A stretch of DNA of 64,000 bases from Turnera subulata. Lineage: Eukaryota > Streptophyta > Magnoliopsida > Malpighiales > Passifloraceae. The stretch's first letter is position 1. Each line of letters opens with the position of its first letter. The stretch covers positions 14,713-78,712 of the forward strand of contig JAKUCV010002498.1 in the NCBI GenBank assembly GCA_028386065.3, written 5' to 3'. Under the pieces are notes generated by a model. The model saw only the letters and a list, made by a program, of their open reading frames with translations, did no database searches and was not told the origin of the DNA. Made by a program: the position numbers and the translations under genes. Shown in pieces: positions 22,018-34,062 of the stretch.

Positions 22018-22035
22018 TGGCGCCGTTGCCGGGGA
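22018..22035 (+). promoter_or_regulatory. Athila-V primer binding site
   Basis: TGGCGCCGTTGCCGGGGA lies eight bases after the LTR. This is the site typical of Athila elements and matches the tRNA-Asp 3' end according to published descriptions. Confidence 0.88.
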
Positions 22036-22172
22036 ACAAACGGTTTTAATACTATTGAGATTACAGCTAGATTACTTTAGGTTTTATTTTTCGCATTAGT
22101 TTATTTATATTTATATTTATTTTATTTAATTAATTTTTGTTTCTTTTTTTTACTTAATGTTGTCGATTTTGG

Positions 22173-24017
22173 TTGATGCCTAAGACGAGATGCGGTGCTT
22201 CATCGAGTCCAATTCCTGAGATCAATCCGGAGATCGAGAGAACATTACACAAGCAACCACGCGCGAACAAGCGAAAGCAGAAGCAAGTCGTAGAGCCTGT
22301 GGAGTTTCTTCAAGACACTGAATTAGAAGAGGAAGTAGAAGTTGTAGCAGATAATTTCGACACAGTCATCATGGCAGAAGAAGGTAACAAGACATTGCCT
22401 GACTACGCAACACCGAGTTTGGATATCGTGCAGTCGAGCATTGCAAGGCCAGCGATCAATGCCAACAATTTCGAACTGAAGGCAGCACTCATTCACATGG
22501 TGCAACAGGAACAATTTGGAGGATTGGATAATGAGGACCCGAATCTACATCTAGAGACGTTTACGAAGATTTGTGATTTGATCAAGATCAATGGGGCGAC
22601 TGATGATGCAATTCGACTTGGATTATTCCCGTTTTCTTTGCAAGGCAAGGCAAAGAAGTGGTTGAAGTCAGGAGCAGCTGGAACATACATGACGTGGGAG
22701 GAGCTTTCAAAGGCTTTTCTTGCCAAATATTACCCACCTGATAAAGTAGCACGTATCTGGAGCAAGATTACATCATTCACTCAATACGAGGGAGAAAGTT
22801 TTTGTGAAGCATGGGAACGTTACCATGATCTTATTCAGGGATGCCCACAACATGGATTACCCGAATGGCTTGTAGTTCAATCGTTCTTTAATGGTTTAAA
22901 TGAGCCTTTGCGCATGAGTTTGGACGCAGCTTCAGGAGGGGCATTCATGGCACAAGCACCCGATGTGGCGTATCAAAAGTTGGAGACGATGGCGAGTAAT
23001 AGTTACCAGAGCTCTTTACGATCAAACAACAAGCGAGTAGCTGGAATTCTTGAAGTGGAGTCAGTGACAATGCTTAATTCGAAGCTAGATTCTTTGAGTT
23101 AGCAAGTGATATCATGTGTTGCTGCTGTTATGCCGAGTTTAATATGTGATAAATGTGCAGGTGCTGGACACAATTCAATGAATTGTCCAACCGGAGACGA
23201 CTTGACGATTGAGCAGATGAACTACATTCATCAACGCCAACAACAACGAGGACCCTACACCAACACATACAATCTGGAATGGAGGGATCATCCTAATTTC
23301 TCATGGAGGGAGAGAAACCCGAACCAGCAAGGCAACTTTCAAAGGAACGATTATGGACAGAAGAGTTCAAGCATGCAAATTCCGAAGAATCAAGATATGG
23401 ATCTTACATCTATGATGAAAGCCATAATGGAGACTCAACATATGCAAACGGAGATGATACAAGGATTAGACAATGGGATGGCAAATATGGAGACTCACTC
23501 GAAGATGCTTGAGACGCAACTTGCGCAGCAAGCAGAGGCGATTATGAGGACACCAGGAAACCTACCGAGACAGCCCAGAGTTAATCCGAGAGAGCAAGTC
23601 AAAGCTATAGCATTTAGAAGCGGCAAGCAATTAGATGACCCCTATCCACCTAAAGAAGATGAAGCCGACACCATCATTAAGCAAGAAGAAGAAGAAGATG
23701 AGCAACTGAAAGTAGAGAAGCAGTTACCTGAAAAGGGAGCAGAGGAGAAGAAGCAGGAGCAAGAGAAGTGGATTCCTAAGTGGAAGTTAGCGAAGCAGAA
23801 AAGAGAGCAACCGAAGGAGATATGGCCTGAAGTCAAAGCTTATGAACCACCGGTTCCATTCCCTCAACGACTTCAGCAGGGCAAAAAAGACGAACAACTC
23901 GGGAGATTTCTTGAACATTTTAAAAAATTGCATATTAATGTTCCATTTACAGAAGTAATTTCTCAAATGCCTGCTTATGATAAATTTCTCAAGGAAATTC
24001 TTTCCAGGAAAAGGTAG
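22173..24017 (+). pseudogene. Athila-V gag
   Basis: A single frame from MMPKTRCGASSS. The gag domain is at about residues 100-260 (LFPFSLQGKAKKWLKSG, FLAKYYPPDKVARIW, EAWERYHDLIQGCPQHGLP). A CCHC knuckle CDKCAGAGHNSMNCP lies at about 23136-23190, followed by a charged linker (EEEEDEQLKVEKQLPEKG) and IWPEVKAYEPPVPFPQRL. A TAG at 23100-23102 lies before the knuckle and a TAG at 24015-24017 after SRKR; both are in frame with the text on each side. Apart from these stops the frame is undamaged over 1.8 kb. Confidence 0.9.
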
Positions 24018-24035
24018 CTAGAAGATTACGAGACA

Positions 24036-25916
24036 ATGGCTTTGACGGAGGAGTGCAGTGCAATCCTACAGAACAAGCTGCCGCCGAAACTGAAGGACCC
24101 TGGAAGTTTCTCTATTCCTTGTAATATTGGTCATATGTGCATTGAGCGAGCTCTATGTGATTTGGGAGTCAATGTTAGTCTTATTCCAAAGCGAATTGCT
24201 GAGAAACTCGACATTGGAGATATGAAGCCAACTACCATCTCTCTTCAGCTTGCGGATCGATCGGTCAAATATCCAGTGGGGATATTGGAGGATATTCCAA
24301 TCAAGGTTGGGAAGTTCTTTGTACCAGTCGATTTTGTGGTGCTCGACATGGAGATTGGTTTTCAAATGCCGATTATTCTTGGGGGGCCGTTCTTAGCTAC
24401 TGCTGGAGCTCAAACTGATGTTTGTGATGGAAAGCTTACTTTAAGGATTGGGAATGAGAAAATCGAGTTCAATGACTACCGTGCAACCGAAGGACCACTT
24501 GAAAAAGACAGTTGTTTCGGAGTCGATGATGCTGTGAAAAACAAGAAGCAAGAAGAGGAGGAGTCGATCAATGACGCACTGCCGGACGATTTCCTTGCCG
24601 TGGCGAATGCGATTTCTACTAAAGAAGCTCCTTGGTACGCCGATTTCGTCAACTACCTTGTAAGCGGAATTCTACCACTAGGGATTTTATGGCATCAAAG
24701 GAAGAAATTTCTTGCCGATGTGCGAGATTATTTTTGGGAAGAGTCGTTGCTTTTTATGAGGTGCAATGACAACATTATTCGGAGATGCATTCCTGATGAT
24801 GAAAGTAAAGCAATTTTGGAGCAATGTCATGCCGCACCTTACGAAGCACATTTTGGAGCATGGAAAACAGCCACAAAGGTATTGCAATCGGGATTTTATT
24901 GGCCTTCAATGTTTTCTGATGCGAAAACCTTTATGAAAGCATACGACAAATGCCAAAGAGCAGAAAATATCAGCAAAAGGAACGAGATGCCGCAACAAGG
25001 AATTCAAGATGTAGAGCTATTTGACGTTTGGGGTATCGATTTTATGGGGCCATTCCCCGCATCATTCAACAATCAATACATCCTAGTTGCGGTAGACTAC
25101 GTGTCTAAATGGGTGGAAGCAGTCGCAGTGCCCCATAATGATGGAAAGACAGTCATTAATTTCCTCATAAAGAATATTTTCACCAGATTTGGTACTCCAC
25201 GCACAATCATTAGTGATGGAGGGACACACTTTTGCAATAAAAGGTTTGAGGAGTTATTGAGGAAGTACAGAGTGAAGCACAAGGTCGCAACACCTTATCA
25301 TCCACAAACAAGTGGACAAGCTGAGGTTTCTAACTGGGAAATAAAGAGGATACTAGAAAAGACAGTGAATCCTAACCGAAAGGATTGGTCATCAAAGTTA
25401 GACGATGCATTATGGGCATACCGGACTGCATACAAGACGCCAATAGGGACCACTCCCTACAAGTTGGTCTATGGAAAGTCATGCCATCTGCTTGTAGAGA
25501 TCCAACACAAAGCTTATTGGGCAATAAAAGCTCTTAATTTCGACTTGAAGAAAGCTGGAGAAAGACGTCTACTTCAACTTGATGAGCTTGAAGAATTGCG
25601 ATTAGATGCCTATTAGAATGCAAAGATCTACAAAGAAAGAACGAAGAGATGGCACGATAAGCACGTCATTAGGCGCGAGATCAAGGAAGATGACCAAGTT
25701 TTGTTGTACAATTCAAGATTGAAGTTATTTCCTGAGAAGCTGAGGTCGAGATGGTCGGGACCTTTTGTTGTAAAGAAGGTCTATCAGCACGGAGTAGTTG
25801 ATATATGGAGTGAAAGAAGTGAAATTTTCAAAGTGAATGGTCAAAGGTTGAAAGTCTACAATCAAGGCGATTTTGATGGGAGGCGATTCACCGAAAAGCT
25901 TTATGATCCACCATAA
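24036..25916 (+). pseudogene. Athila-V protease joined to integrase, no RT/RNase H
   Basis: Same frame as gag. The protease spans [18 protein letters not shown] to [10 protein letters not shown] with [15 protein letters not shown] (catalytic D) and [13 protein letters not shown]. After an acidic linker ([19 protein letters not shown]) it passes directly to the pre-integrase region ([17 protein letters not shown]), an HHCC module in which GGH reads EAH, and the core DDE boxes ([40 protein letters not shown]). A TAG at 25614-25616 is followed in frame by NAKIYKERTKRWHDKHVIRR and the integrase C-terminus to 25916. About 450 residues of RT and RNase H are gone without loss of frame. Confidence 0.92.
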
Positions 25917-26454
25917 CCGCCCATCCATCCAGTCCAGCTAAGATGACAGTAAAGAAGCGTTGTGTGGGAGGCAACCCACAATTTAAGGTAGTTTAGTGTT
26001 TTGAGTCTTTTATTTTTATTAATTTTTGTTTTTGTTTTTGAGTCTATGCAGATTGCAAGAAGATGGAATTTTTCGAGGAGAGATCAACCACATTGGAAGG
26101 GTCAAGACGAATTCTTCATCAAATTAAACAGAGAAGCTTTTCTTAAACTCAAACTTTTATTTTTCTGCGTAAATTGTGTGATGATTTGATTGAGTGCTTT
26201 GTTGGATTTTATTTGTTTTGATGCATTCATACATTTAGCACTTACCCTTAGGTTCCGATGGCAAGCTCATAACAAACTAGGCTAAATTAGAGGAGACAAT
26301 TTTTAGGATTAGCTTTTAGGATTTTCTTATTTTTTCTTGCACCCTAGGATTTTTCACCTTTTTCATAATTCATTAAAAAGAAAAAATAAAAAAATAGAAA
26401 AACACAAAAAAGTCGAAAAAACAAAAAAAAAAATTGGGATAGGATATACCGATT
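25917..26454 (+). other. Athila-V spacer after pol
   Basis: Noncoding. It contains the small inverted repeat TGTGGGAGGCAACCCACA (25960-25977) and A/T-rich runs. No gene seen. Confidence 0.6.
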
Positions 26455-26740
26455 AGTGCACCGTGGCGCACAAGGAGGACAATTAGTGCGCCCATGGGCT
26501 AGGAAAGGCACACCAACCCGCGCATCAGCATGCACCCACCAGCCCGGCCGGACGCACCTACGCACGCACCAAGGCGCACCCAAGCTCTCCCGGACGCACC
26601 AATTGGCACACCCGCAGGCGAACTCGCAGGCGCGCCAACCAGCGCACCCGAGGGCACACCAAGACGCACCAAGGCACGCCAAAGGCGCGCCAATCTGCAC
26701 CAAAGGCGCATCGACCCGAGAGCAAGAAGGCGTAACCGAC
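26455..26740. repeat. GC-rich degenerate repeat island in Athila-V
   Basis: Irregular reiterations of GCGCACC/GGCGCACCAA-like text. Strong GC richness compared with both flanks; several frames on both strands stay open, which is a composition effect. Confidence 0.75.
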
Positions 26741-27212
26741 TTGGATTTTTTGGGGAACCCTTTGCAAATTTTTAGTTAGTCCTACACCCACCAAAAATAT
26801 ATATAGGTTAGTATTCCTTTAGTTTTTAGGATTAGGATTTAGTTTTTTATTTTATTTAGGGATTTTCTAAACCTTGGAGAAATAGGATTCCTACTACACA
26901 CCCACTTTGAATACTAGTTTGAGGAGGATTCCTAGTACCCATAGGACTAGAAGTCGGCACCAACACCCTTTTTTTTTCCACCGCCTCTAGAGCGTATAAA
27001 TACACACCCATACCCCCAAAATTTTCCACAAAAAAACATTCAAGCTCTAGACATCCACACCCTAGTGCCGATTTCACTTCCCTAGCACCCTTTAGGTTTT
27101 TCTTTGATTTCTTTTCGTCTCCTACCCTCTTTAGCCTTAGTTCAAGAAGACTTTTCCCACAAACAACCCTTGCCGACCCAACTTTACCATCACCGACCAT
27201 ACCCCACGCTTT
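26741..27212 (+). other. Athila-V leader of the second ORF
   Basis: Noncoding stretch with a TATA-like TATAAATACACACCC at 26995-27009, about 210 bp before the ORF at 27213. It could be a subgenomic promoter or an intron-bearing leader; undecided. Confidence 0.45.
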
Positions 27213-28313
27213 ATGCCTATGCCTAAGTTTACCGAGCATAATCCGAGATGGATTTCTGAAGAAAATAACGCTAGGTTTAACAAGCTGATTCGGAGACCTC
27301 TAATTCCTACGAGGTACATTGATTTTGAGTTGGTTGAATCTTACAATCTTGAGGAGCCGATTGGCAAGTACCTTGCCAACATAGGACTAGTCGATTTTTG
27401 CAAGATTAAGGAGCCATCATACGAGGAGCTTACTTATGAGTTTCTTGCTATTTTTGGGTATGACGTGGATCTGAAGGACATTCATGATCCCGGATATGTC
27501 AAGTTTTGGCTTGCAAGGGAAGACTATGCGATGAGCTTAATTGATTTCAACAAGATTTTTGGTTTTGATGCCGAAGGATGGCGAGTTCCTAGCTGTGGCT
27601 TTAATGCAAGTGTCATATGGAATACACTTTGCAGTACTTCATATGCGTGCTTCAAAGGCTTGGCTAATGACTTGTGCATTAAGGACAATGCACTAAGGTA
27701 TTTACACAGAGTTTTGGCACACTCTTTCTTTGGAAGAACCAAAGATGCACACAAGGTGCAATGTGATGAGCTTTTTGTACTCTTTTGCATGGTACACGGG
27801 TACAAACTCAATGGAGGACTTTGGTTGCTGCAAAATTTTGCTCATATTTGCAAAGGAGAAGGTGAGGTAGCATGTGGAATTAAGCTAGAGCCCTACACTT
27901 TAACCCCTTCTAACCCCGCACTTGAGACTGTGCATAAGCATGTTGCCGCAGTAATGGCCCTAGAACTCCATGAACCCATTGATCCATATCCTTTTAGTGA
28001 TGAAGAAAAGGTTAATGAGGAATGCTTTTGTGTTAGCACACAACCGATCCACCGTAAGCCACCATCGTCTACATCATCCGTGGAGTCCGATTCCTCCAAC
28101 ATCTTTGACTTTCTCATGGGATGGGAAGTTCAAGTCGATGGCATCGCCAATCTCAACACGACCACCGGCGAATTACTCTCTCAAATGGATAAGTTGGTTG
28201 ACATAGTTGATAAGTTAGGGAGAGTCTTGTGCAGTAAATTAGATGAACAAGAGAAGACCATCCCGCAACATAGGAAGAAGCTAGAGAACATAGAGAACAA
28301 ACTTGCCGAGTAG
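27213..28313 (+). CDS. Athila-V second ORF (ATHILA ORF-1-like protein)
   Basis: An intact frame of 366 codons in the envelope-like position between pol and the 3' LTR. RRPLIPTRYIDFELVES, KEPSYEELTYEFLAIFGYD and EDYAMSLIDFNKIFGFDAEG match what I know of the ATHILA ORF-1 family, whose biochemical role is unknown. No signal peptide or convincing membrane span is visible. The C-terminus (LLSQMDKLVDIVDKLGRVLC, HRKKLENIENKLAE) is heptad-like and probably coiled-coil. It is the only long intact ORF of this element. The start could be the second Met two codons on; the first is chosen because both lie together. Confidence 0.8.
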   Translation: MPMPKFTEHNPRWISEENNARFNKLIRRPLIPTRYIDFELVESYNLEEPIGKYLANIGLVDFCKIKEPSYEELTYEFLAIFGYDVDLKDIHDPGYVKFWLAREDYAMSLIDFNKIFGFDAEGWRVPSCGFNASVIWNTLCSTSYACFKGLANDLCIKDNALRYLHRVLAHSFFGRTKDAHKVQCDELFVLFCMVHGYKLNGGLWLLQNFAHICKGEGEVACGIKLEPYTLTPSNPALETVHKHVAAVMALELHEPIDPYPFSDEEKVNEECFCVSTQPIHRKPPSSTSSVESDSSNIFDFLMGWEVQVDGIANLNTTTGELLSQMDKLVDIVDKLGRVLCSKLDEQEKTIPQHRKKLENIENKLAE

Positions 28314-30556
28314 TTTCATGCATCATCATTCTATGTGTTGTGTTTTTATTGCTTTATGTCTTTACTTTTATAGGATGCAGTAAATGCTAGTCATCCTCGT
28401 GGCAATTTAAATTTCATGTCAAATGTGTTTAATTTTGGTGTCATGAACACTCAGTGGCAATGCAATTTCGATTTCACTATCTCTCTTATGGTTGATTCTT
28501 ACTTTCTCTCTTACTTGGATTATCTGTTGTTATGTGCTATACGTATTTCAATCTAAGTTTGAGGAGAGTGCCTCTCTTATGTGCCTATCTTTTTACCCTT
28601 TGTTTCTTTTCTTTCTTGGGCAATGAGGACATTGTCCGATTTAAGTTTGAGGAGGGGGAACAAATTTCTTTGCAATTTGTTTGTTTTTTGTTTGTTTAGT
28701 GTCAATAAAGAGCATGTTTTTTACTTTAATATATTGAGTATGCATATTTTTGATTCTAGATTACTTAATAAAGCCATTACTTTTTCAAAAATTCTTTTTA
28801 AAACCGTTTTCAACTTTACTTTTTCAAAATAATTTTCAAATTGTTTTTTTAAAAAATCATTTTCAAACAAAATTTTTTCAAAAAAAAATCGACAAAAAAA
28901 ATAAAAAATTCAAAAAAAAACAAAAAGATTTTTCTTTGTTTTTCAAATTGTTTTCAAACCCACCATTCCATGATCAAGATGTTTTTGTTGATGGATAACC
29001 AAGAGAGTTACTTTGAGTTTTTGAAATTTTTTCTTTTAGATGCAAGAAGTTTGAATTTTGATTGATCTTGTGTTCATGCTTAGTTATGATGAATTCATGC
29101 AAGTTCTAGCACTCTTTGCCTAGCATTTTTCGGCACCCTATGCATTATTTTTCAAAATTTTTGACGTCTCATATATGTCCTAGAACAAGTTTTCAGAACT
29201 TTTCAAAGCAAATTTTTCTCATAGATGCTCAATGAAAAAGATGATTTAGGCATTCTTTGTTTGAACCAACATGCCAATAAAAAGCCTACCCTTTATCATT
29301 ATCCCTTGTTTAACCCCTTTGAGCCTAAATCATGGTAGCTAATTTTTCTTTCATAACCCACATTTACCCATCTTTAATCCTTTGAAGCCTTATAGCTACC
29401 ATTCTTTTCTTTCATTATCCATACCCTATTTTTCAAAGTTCCTTAAGAGATTTTTATTCTATGTTTTTATCAAGATTCTTTCTATGATAAGTGCAATTGT
29501 ACCGTATCTTTTAACATCCAAGAAGATCTAAACATTGAAGATGTTTGCACTTTCAATTATTTCAAGTATGTTATGGAATGTCAAGCGCAGAAAAAAAAAA
29601 CCAACAAAGTCGATTTAAAAAAAAAATCAGAAAAATCCAAAAAAAGAGATGAGAAATTGCGCAATCAATGGTTCCTGAAACAAGTTGAATTTCTTTTGAT
29701 AATCACATGATGTATGTTACTTCAAGACTTGCACTTCGAGAATTCTTTTCAATTTCTTGATAATGCATATTGCAATCTTTTCTTAAGTGAATTTTTGAAC
29801 TTTGATTTCCTATACATCTTTTCTTTGATCATCCTTTACCCAAAACCCCCTTACAACGATACGAGCAAGCCAATTCCAAGTGGAACTCAAGATCGTGATG
29901 ACGCCATTAGCTTGCCTCAAGGACCAGTCACGAGGGCTCGGTTAAAGAAGATAAAGAATCACATGTTACGTTATGCTCAAACTTGGGTCAATCGGGAGTT
30001 GCAAGAAGATAAGTTGGACAAGTTCGGGAATGAATTTAAAGAGATTCCTAAGTTTGTGAGCATTTTAAAGGATTCAAGTCAAAAGTAGCCGTTTTTACCG
30101 CTCAACCCTAAAATTACTGTTCACGCCGGAAATCACTATTTACTGCCGGTATTTACTATTCACCACCGGCGTTTACTGTTCATTTTCAGGCTGGAAAACC
30201 ACTTTGGAGCTGGAGATTCCCACTATTCAGATTGAGTGGACTTTCATTATTTGGTTTGTTGCTGTGCACTAAAGAAAACAAAAGAAAAAGAAAGCTAAAT
30301 CATTGTGTTTTATGCTTTGCATTTTAAATTCAATCCTTTGCTTTTTGGCTTCTATAAAAGCCAACCATGTATCAAGTTTGTAATCAGATTGTATGAATGA
30401 AATTTGAGTGATTATAAGGAAGCTAAATGCTTACCTTGGAAGTCTTGATCTGAATTCTTTTTGATTGTGCAATTTGGTAGAGATTTTCAAAACCCTCATT
30501 TGGTTTATTTTGTTTTATTTGCTTGAGGACAAGCAAAGTTTAAGTTTGAGGAGATT
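28314..30556 (+). other. Athila-V 3' region
   Basis: Mostly noncoding, AT-rich, with A/T homopolymer runs (28780-28930, 29590-29650). A small remnant at about 29925-30088 reads LPQGPVTRARLKKIKNHML, text common at the end of gypsy polyproteins and probably a fossil. The purine-rich GTTTGAGGAGATT directly precedes the 3' LTR and is the polypurine tract. Confidence 0.6.
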
Positions 30557-32223
30557 TGATAACATCTAAATGTTAGTGTTTTTATGATGGTTTTGAAAGG
30601 CTTTTACTATGTATTCTTGGTCGATTATGTGTATAAACTTTATACTATTGTGTGTTTTCATGCGTTGTGTCAATTAGTATTTCAATTTTTCTGATTAAAT
30701 ATTTTTATCAGGAATTTATCATTTTTATTGAAGAATGGAAGCTTTTTAGCCAAGTTTGGAAACCAGACCCAATTTAGGAAACTTTCTACAGTGAGCACAA
30801 CCGACTATTTTGAAGATTTCGGGAGTTATAGGAATCTAAATTAATTTAGACTAATTGGAGACAAACTAGACTTCTATAGCTTTCTATGGATTAAATTTCA
30901 TAATTTTTGGACGTGTCTACAAGGAGCAATAATTATTTTAATCCAGCCCAGGATGCAGATTTTTCTATGCCGGCCCAGGTCCAGTGTTTTGGCGATATCT
31001 TAAGCTACAGAAGTCCAATTGAAGAGTTCTTTTTATGGAAAGAAAGCTGAAAAAAGTTTCTAGAGCTTTGTAGAAGAGCCCAACGCCCAGTTCGGACGTC
31101 TTCTAGGAGTTTAGTGGAGTGAAATTTTCGGGTCAGAAAACAGGCAAAAGTCCAACTTGGAGTGCAAGTCAAGGAATTCAATTTCCATTCAAAGAGGGAG
31201 AGCCCCACTGACTTCCAGCAGCAAAAGACAGTATAGAAGGACCCCCTAGGTCGACCTATTCAGGAGGCAGAAGTCAGAGGGCGAAGCTCTGCCGAATTGG
31301 TTAGTTACCAGAGGAGCACAAGTCGACGCCATCATCACCAACACAAATCGGCTACCCGACTTCACTACTCTCTCTTTTATTCGATTTTCTTTCTGTTTAA
31401 TTGTTTACTTGATGAATTCTTGTGAGATTTTGATAATTTGCTATTTTATTATGAAGAACTGATTCTCTAATCTAGGATTAGTGATGTAGCCAATTACTTC
31501 TATGGTTTTATTATATATGAATTGATGTTTATTCAATTGATTGTGTTGATTGTTCAATCTATGTGTGCCGAATTTATTATCTACTTTGGATTGATTCTTA
31601 TTGATTGCAACATGCGAGAGCTGCGTGATTTATATGATGATACCTAGAAGAACATAGATTGATTGATGCTAAAATATGCGAGAGCTGATAGTTTCTAGGG
31701 TTTGATTGATTGTTTCGTGCTTAAAGAGTTTAGTATTGATGCTAGGCTATGCGAGAGCTAGGTAGTAATCTTTGCTGAATATTTGATTCAACATGCGAGA
31801 GCTGAGGATTAAGACATTATAAATAATTGCCCACAATCACACGTCAACATAGATATTGATTCCATGCATAATAAATCTAGATAGTCATTGTGTGAACCCC
31901 AATTTCCTAGATTGCTTTAGATATTGATAGAACTTCACTTTAGATTAAGTCTGCGATTTTATTTCTTTTCCTTCTAGCCTAGTCGACATCACCCTACACC
32001 ATCTTCTATTTGATTTGCCTAGATAATCGTAAGTTGTGACATTAGGTAGTACTTATTTCCCTTGTTCCGTGGATCGACCTTGATTAGACTACTACACTAC
32101 ATAGTACACTGTGCGCTTGCAGTTAACAATCGTTGCGTTTACTCGTGAGTTATTTGTGTGTCGTGTTGTGAATTGATCAAGAATTATAAATTTGAAAAAG
32201 TCACGCATAAATAAAACGCATCA
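30557..32223 (+). mobile_element. Athila-V 3' LTR
   Basis: 1667 bp. The TATA box has changed to TATAGAAG (31232-31239). The ATGCGAGAGCT repeats are conserved. Confidence 0.94.
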
Positions 32224-34053
32224 TCTTCACACCAAACCTCTTTGCAATCATGGTGACCAAACGTCCATGACTTCTGAATTTGCAAAGAGCCATATGATGG
32301 AGAATTTGATACTCCCAACAAATTGGACTTTTCTCCAAAAGACAGGCAGTAAGCCACAGATCGTGATAGGAGATCTCATTGAAATGACCAAGACGTGGCA
32401 AAATGACATGTGTGAGCATATAAAATACAGCTCTAGCAAGAGGAGTAGTCTGCTGGTAAGTACCTTTTTTATTAGAGCCATACACTAATCTGGTTTGCTG
32501 ACTGAATGAAGGTGCTACTTTGATGTTCACTTTAGACCCTGACCAGGTGTCATAGTGCTTGATAGTCCTAGTCCCTTTCTTGGGTTTCAGCACATCCCGG
32601 ATGATCTCTTCAGTCACTTTGATTCTTTTTTCCATCACAGTGCTCACCAAATATTTGACCACTCTATTATTATCCGTCTTGACATGCAGGTTCTTGTAGA
32701 ATTCAGTCACAACATCCTCATTTGTTTGTTCCTGCAAGGTGACCAGATGGTCAAGCTTGAAGTGCTTCAGAATAGGAGTAATTCCAAGTCCTTCAAAGTC
32801 TTTTAAGACTAAATTGTAGTCTTTGGTGAGTGTGGTGTACTGCTTGGTTCCATCCTCCTTCTTGACCAGCTCTCCAGGATTAGTCTTGACCGTTGTCTTA
32901 ATTCTTTTCTTTGGGGGCTCTGGAACTTTTTCTTCCTCTTCTTCTTTTTCTTCTTGTTCTTGTTGGTCATTACCTGCATCCTCTTCTTCCTCATTCTTGG
33001 ATTCCTCATCAGCCTCATCATCCTTTTCATCATCTTTATCTTTATCTGTTTGCTCTTCTTTTTCTCGTACTTCTTTTTTGTCTTCCTCTTCTTTACCATT
33101 CTCTTCAGATTCGACATTGTCTTTATCATTCATCTTCTCATCATCAGAATAGTATTTGGAGAGGGAATCATCAGTGTCTTCTTCTGCAAAAGCTGGTTCT
33201 TCATCTACCAGATTCTGTTTGTCTGAACCACTGCTTTTATATCTTTTTCTGGAAGTCTCTGCCATGGCCATCATTTCCGTCTGTACAGTGGGTGTGGTTT
33301 GAGTATCTCCTATATCCATCTTCTTAGCTGGAGATGTGGTTTTACCAACAACCAGATCTCTCACTCTTTGTGTATCATCATCAAGCTCTTTAAACTCAGC
33401 AGCAATATTCTTTTCTTTCTCTGCTAAAATAGAATTCACATCCACTATATCTTCAGCATCATCATCTTCTGGCACAACTGATCTCAAGGCATCCAAAAAG
33501 TATTCTTTGGTAGTCTTCTCATCTAATTTGCCATATTTTCTAATTATGCTAGAGGTAATAAAATTCATTTCATCCATAGTAGGCTCATTAGAGAGAATTT
33601 TATAGGAACCCTGCATATTCTTTACAGCCACTCCTCAGCATCATATACCAATTTAACACCAGGATTGGCTTCTTTAAGAGGAATAGTGCTCTTTTTAGCA
33701 TATTTAGGATCATAGAGTCTCTCTATAGCAATTCTAGCAGCATTCGACATAGTAGATGGAGATTTCGAAACACTACCCGGATTTCCAGATTTTGTTGCAG
33801 GCTTCTCCTTTCCTTTCTCAATTTTGACCTTCATTAGTTCATCTCTTCTCAACCTTTTGAAGCCTTCTGAAGAAGTCTTCTTAGTGTATGTTCTATTGGA
33901 GTCGGTGACTTTCCCTTTGGATTCGGTTGAGCGTGACCTCAGAATCTTGGCAACCTTTTCTCTATGTATCATCACCTTTCCAAGTGATGCAAGGTTGTTG
34001 CAAAGTATAGTAAAGCGAGTATCCATGGCATGTATGGTTTCTCCATAATCCAT
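32224..34053 (-). pseudogene. Copia-Y#1 gag-to-env-like fusion ORF
   Basis: Minus reading begins with gag text IHAMDTRFTILCNNLASLGK and switches after KVAKILR to SRSTESKGKVTDSNRTYTK, a join absent from the other gag copy. The env-like protein follows: PSTMSNAARIAIERLYDPKY, a frame change near 33630, MAVKNMQGSYKILSNEP, a long acidic low-complexity stretch (about residues 165-240) and a basic PPKKRIK. A domain resembling the plant 'putative transposon protein' family comes next (FYKNLHVKTD, RAVFYMLTHVILPRLGHFNE, CKFRSHGRLVTMIAKRFGVK). The frame is cut at 32224 by Athila-V. Nuclear targeting is possible from the basic stretch. Envelope function is not shown. Confidence 0.8.
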
Positions 34054-34062
34054 TTGAAAGAG

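Larger units (their letters stand above)
20340..32223 (+). mobile_element. Athila-V, complete Athila-type Ty3/gypsy element (11884 bp)
   Basis: LTRs at 20340-22009 and 30557-32223 start TGATAACATC and end GCATCA. The target duplication TCTTC (20335-20339 and 32224-32228) is perfect. The primer site, gag, protease-integrase frame, second ORF and purine tract are in the usual Athila order, but RT and RNase H are missing. The two LTRs differ by scattered substitutions (about a dozen in the first 150 bp), so the insertion is not recent. It splits the env-like ORF of copia-Y#1. Confidence 0.95.

Noticed and set aside
22018..22035. Possible tRNA gene fragment
   Set aside because: It is only the primer binding site next to the LTR; no cloverleaf around it. 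No tRNA gene was found elsewhere in the window either.
26344..26794. Several overlapping long open frames on both strands
   Set aside because: All arise from the GC-rich repeat island; no domain and no conserved start.
27213..28313. Host gene candidate (intact 366-codon ORF)
   Set aside because: Its position between pol and 3' LTR and its ATHILA ORF-1-like boxes place it within Athila-V.
32809..33327. Open frames on both strands over the acidic stretch
   Set aside because: They are shadows of the GAA/GAG-rich low-complexity part of the env-like ORF.
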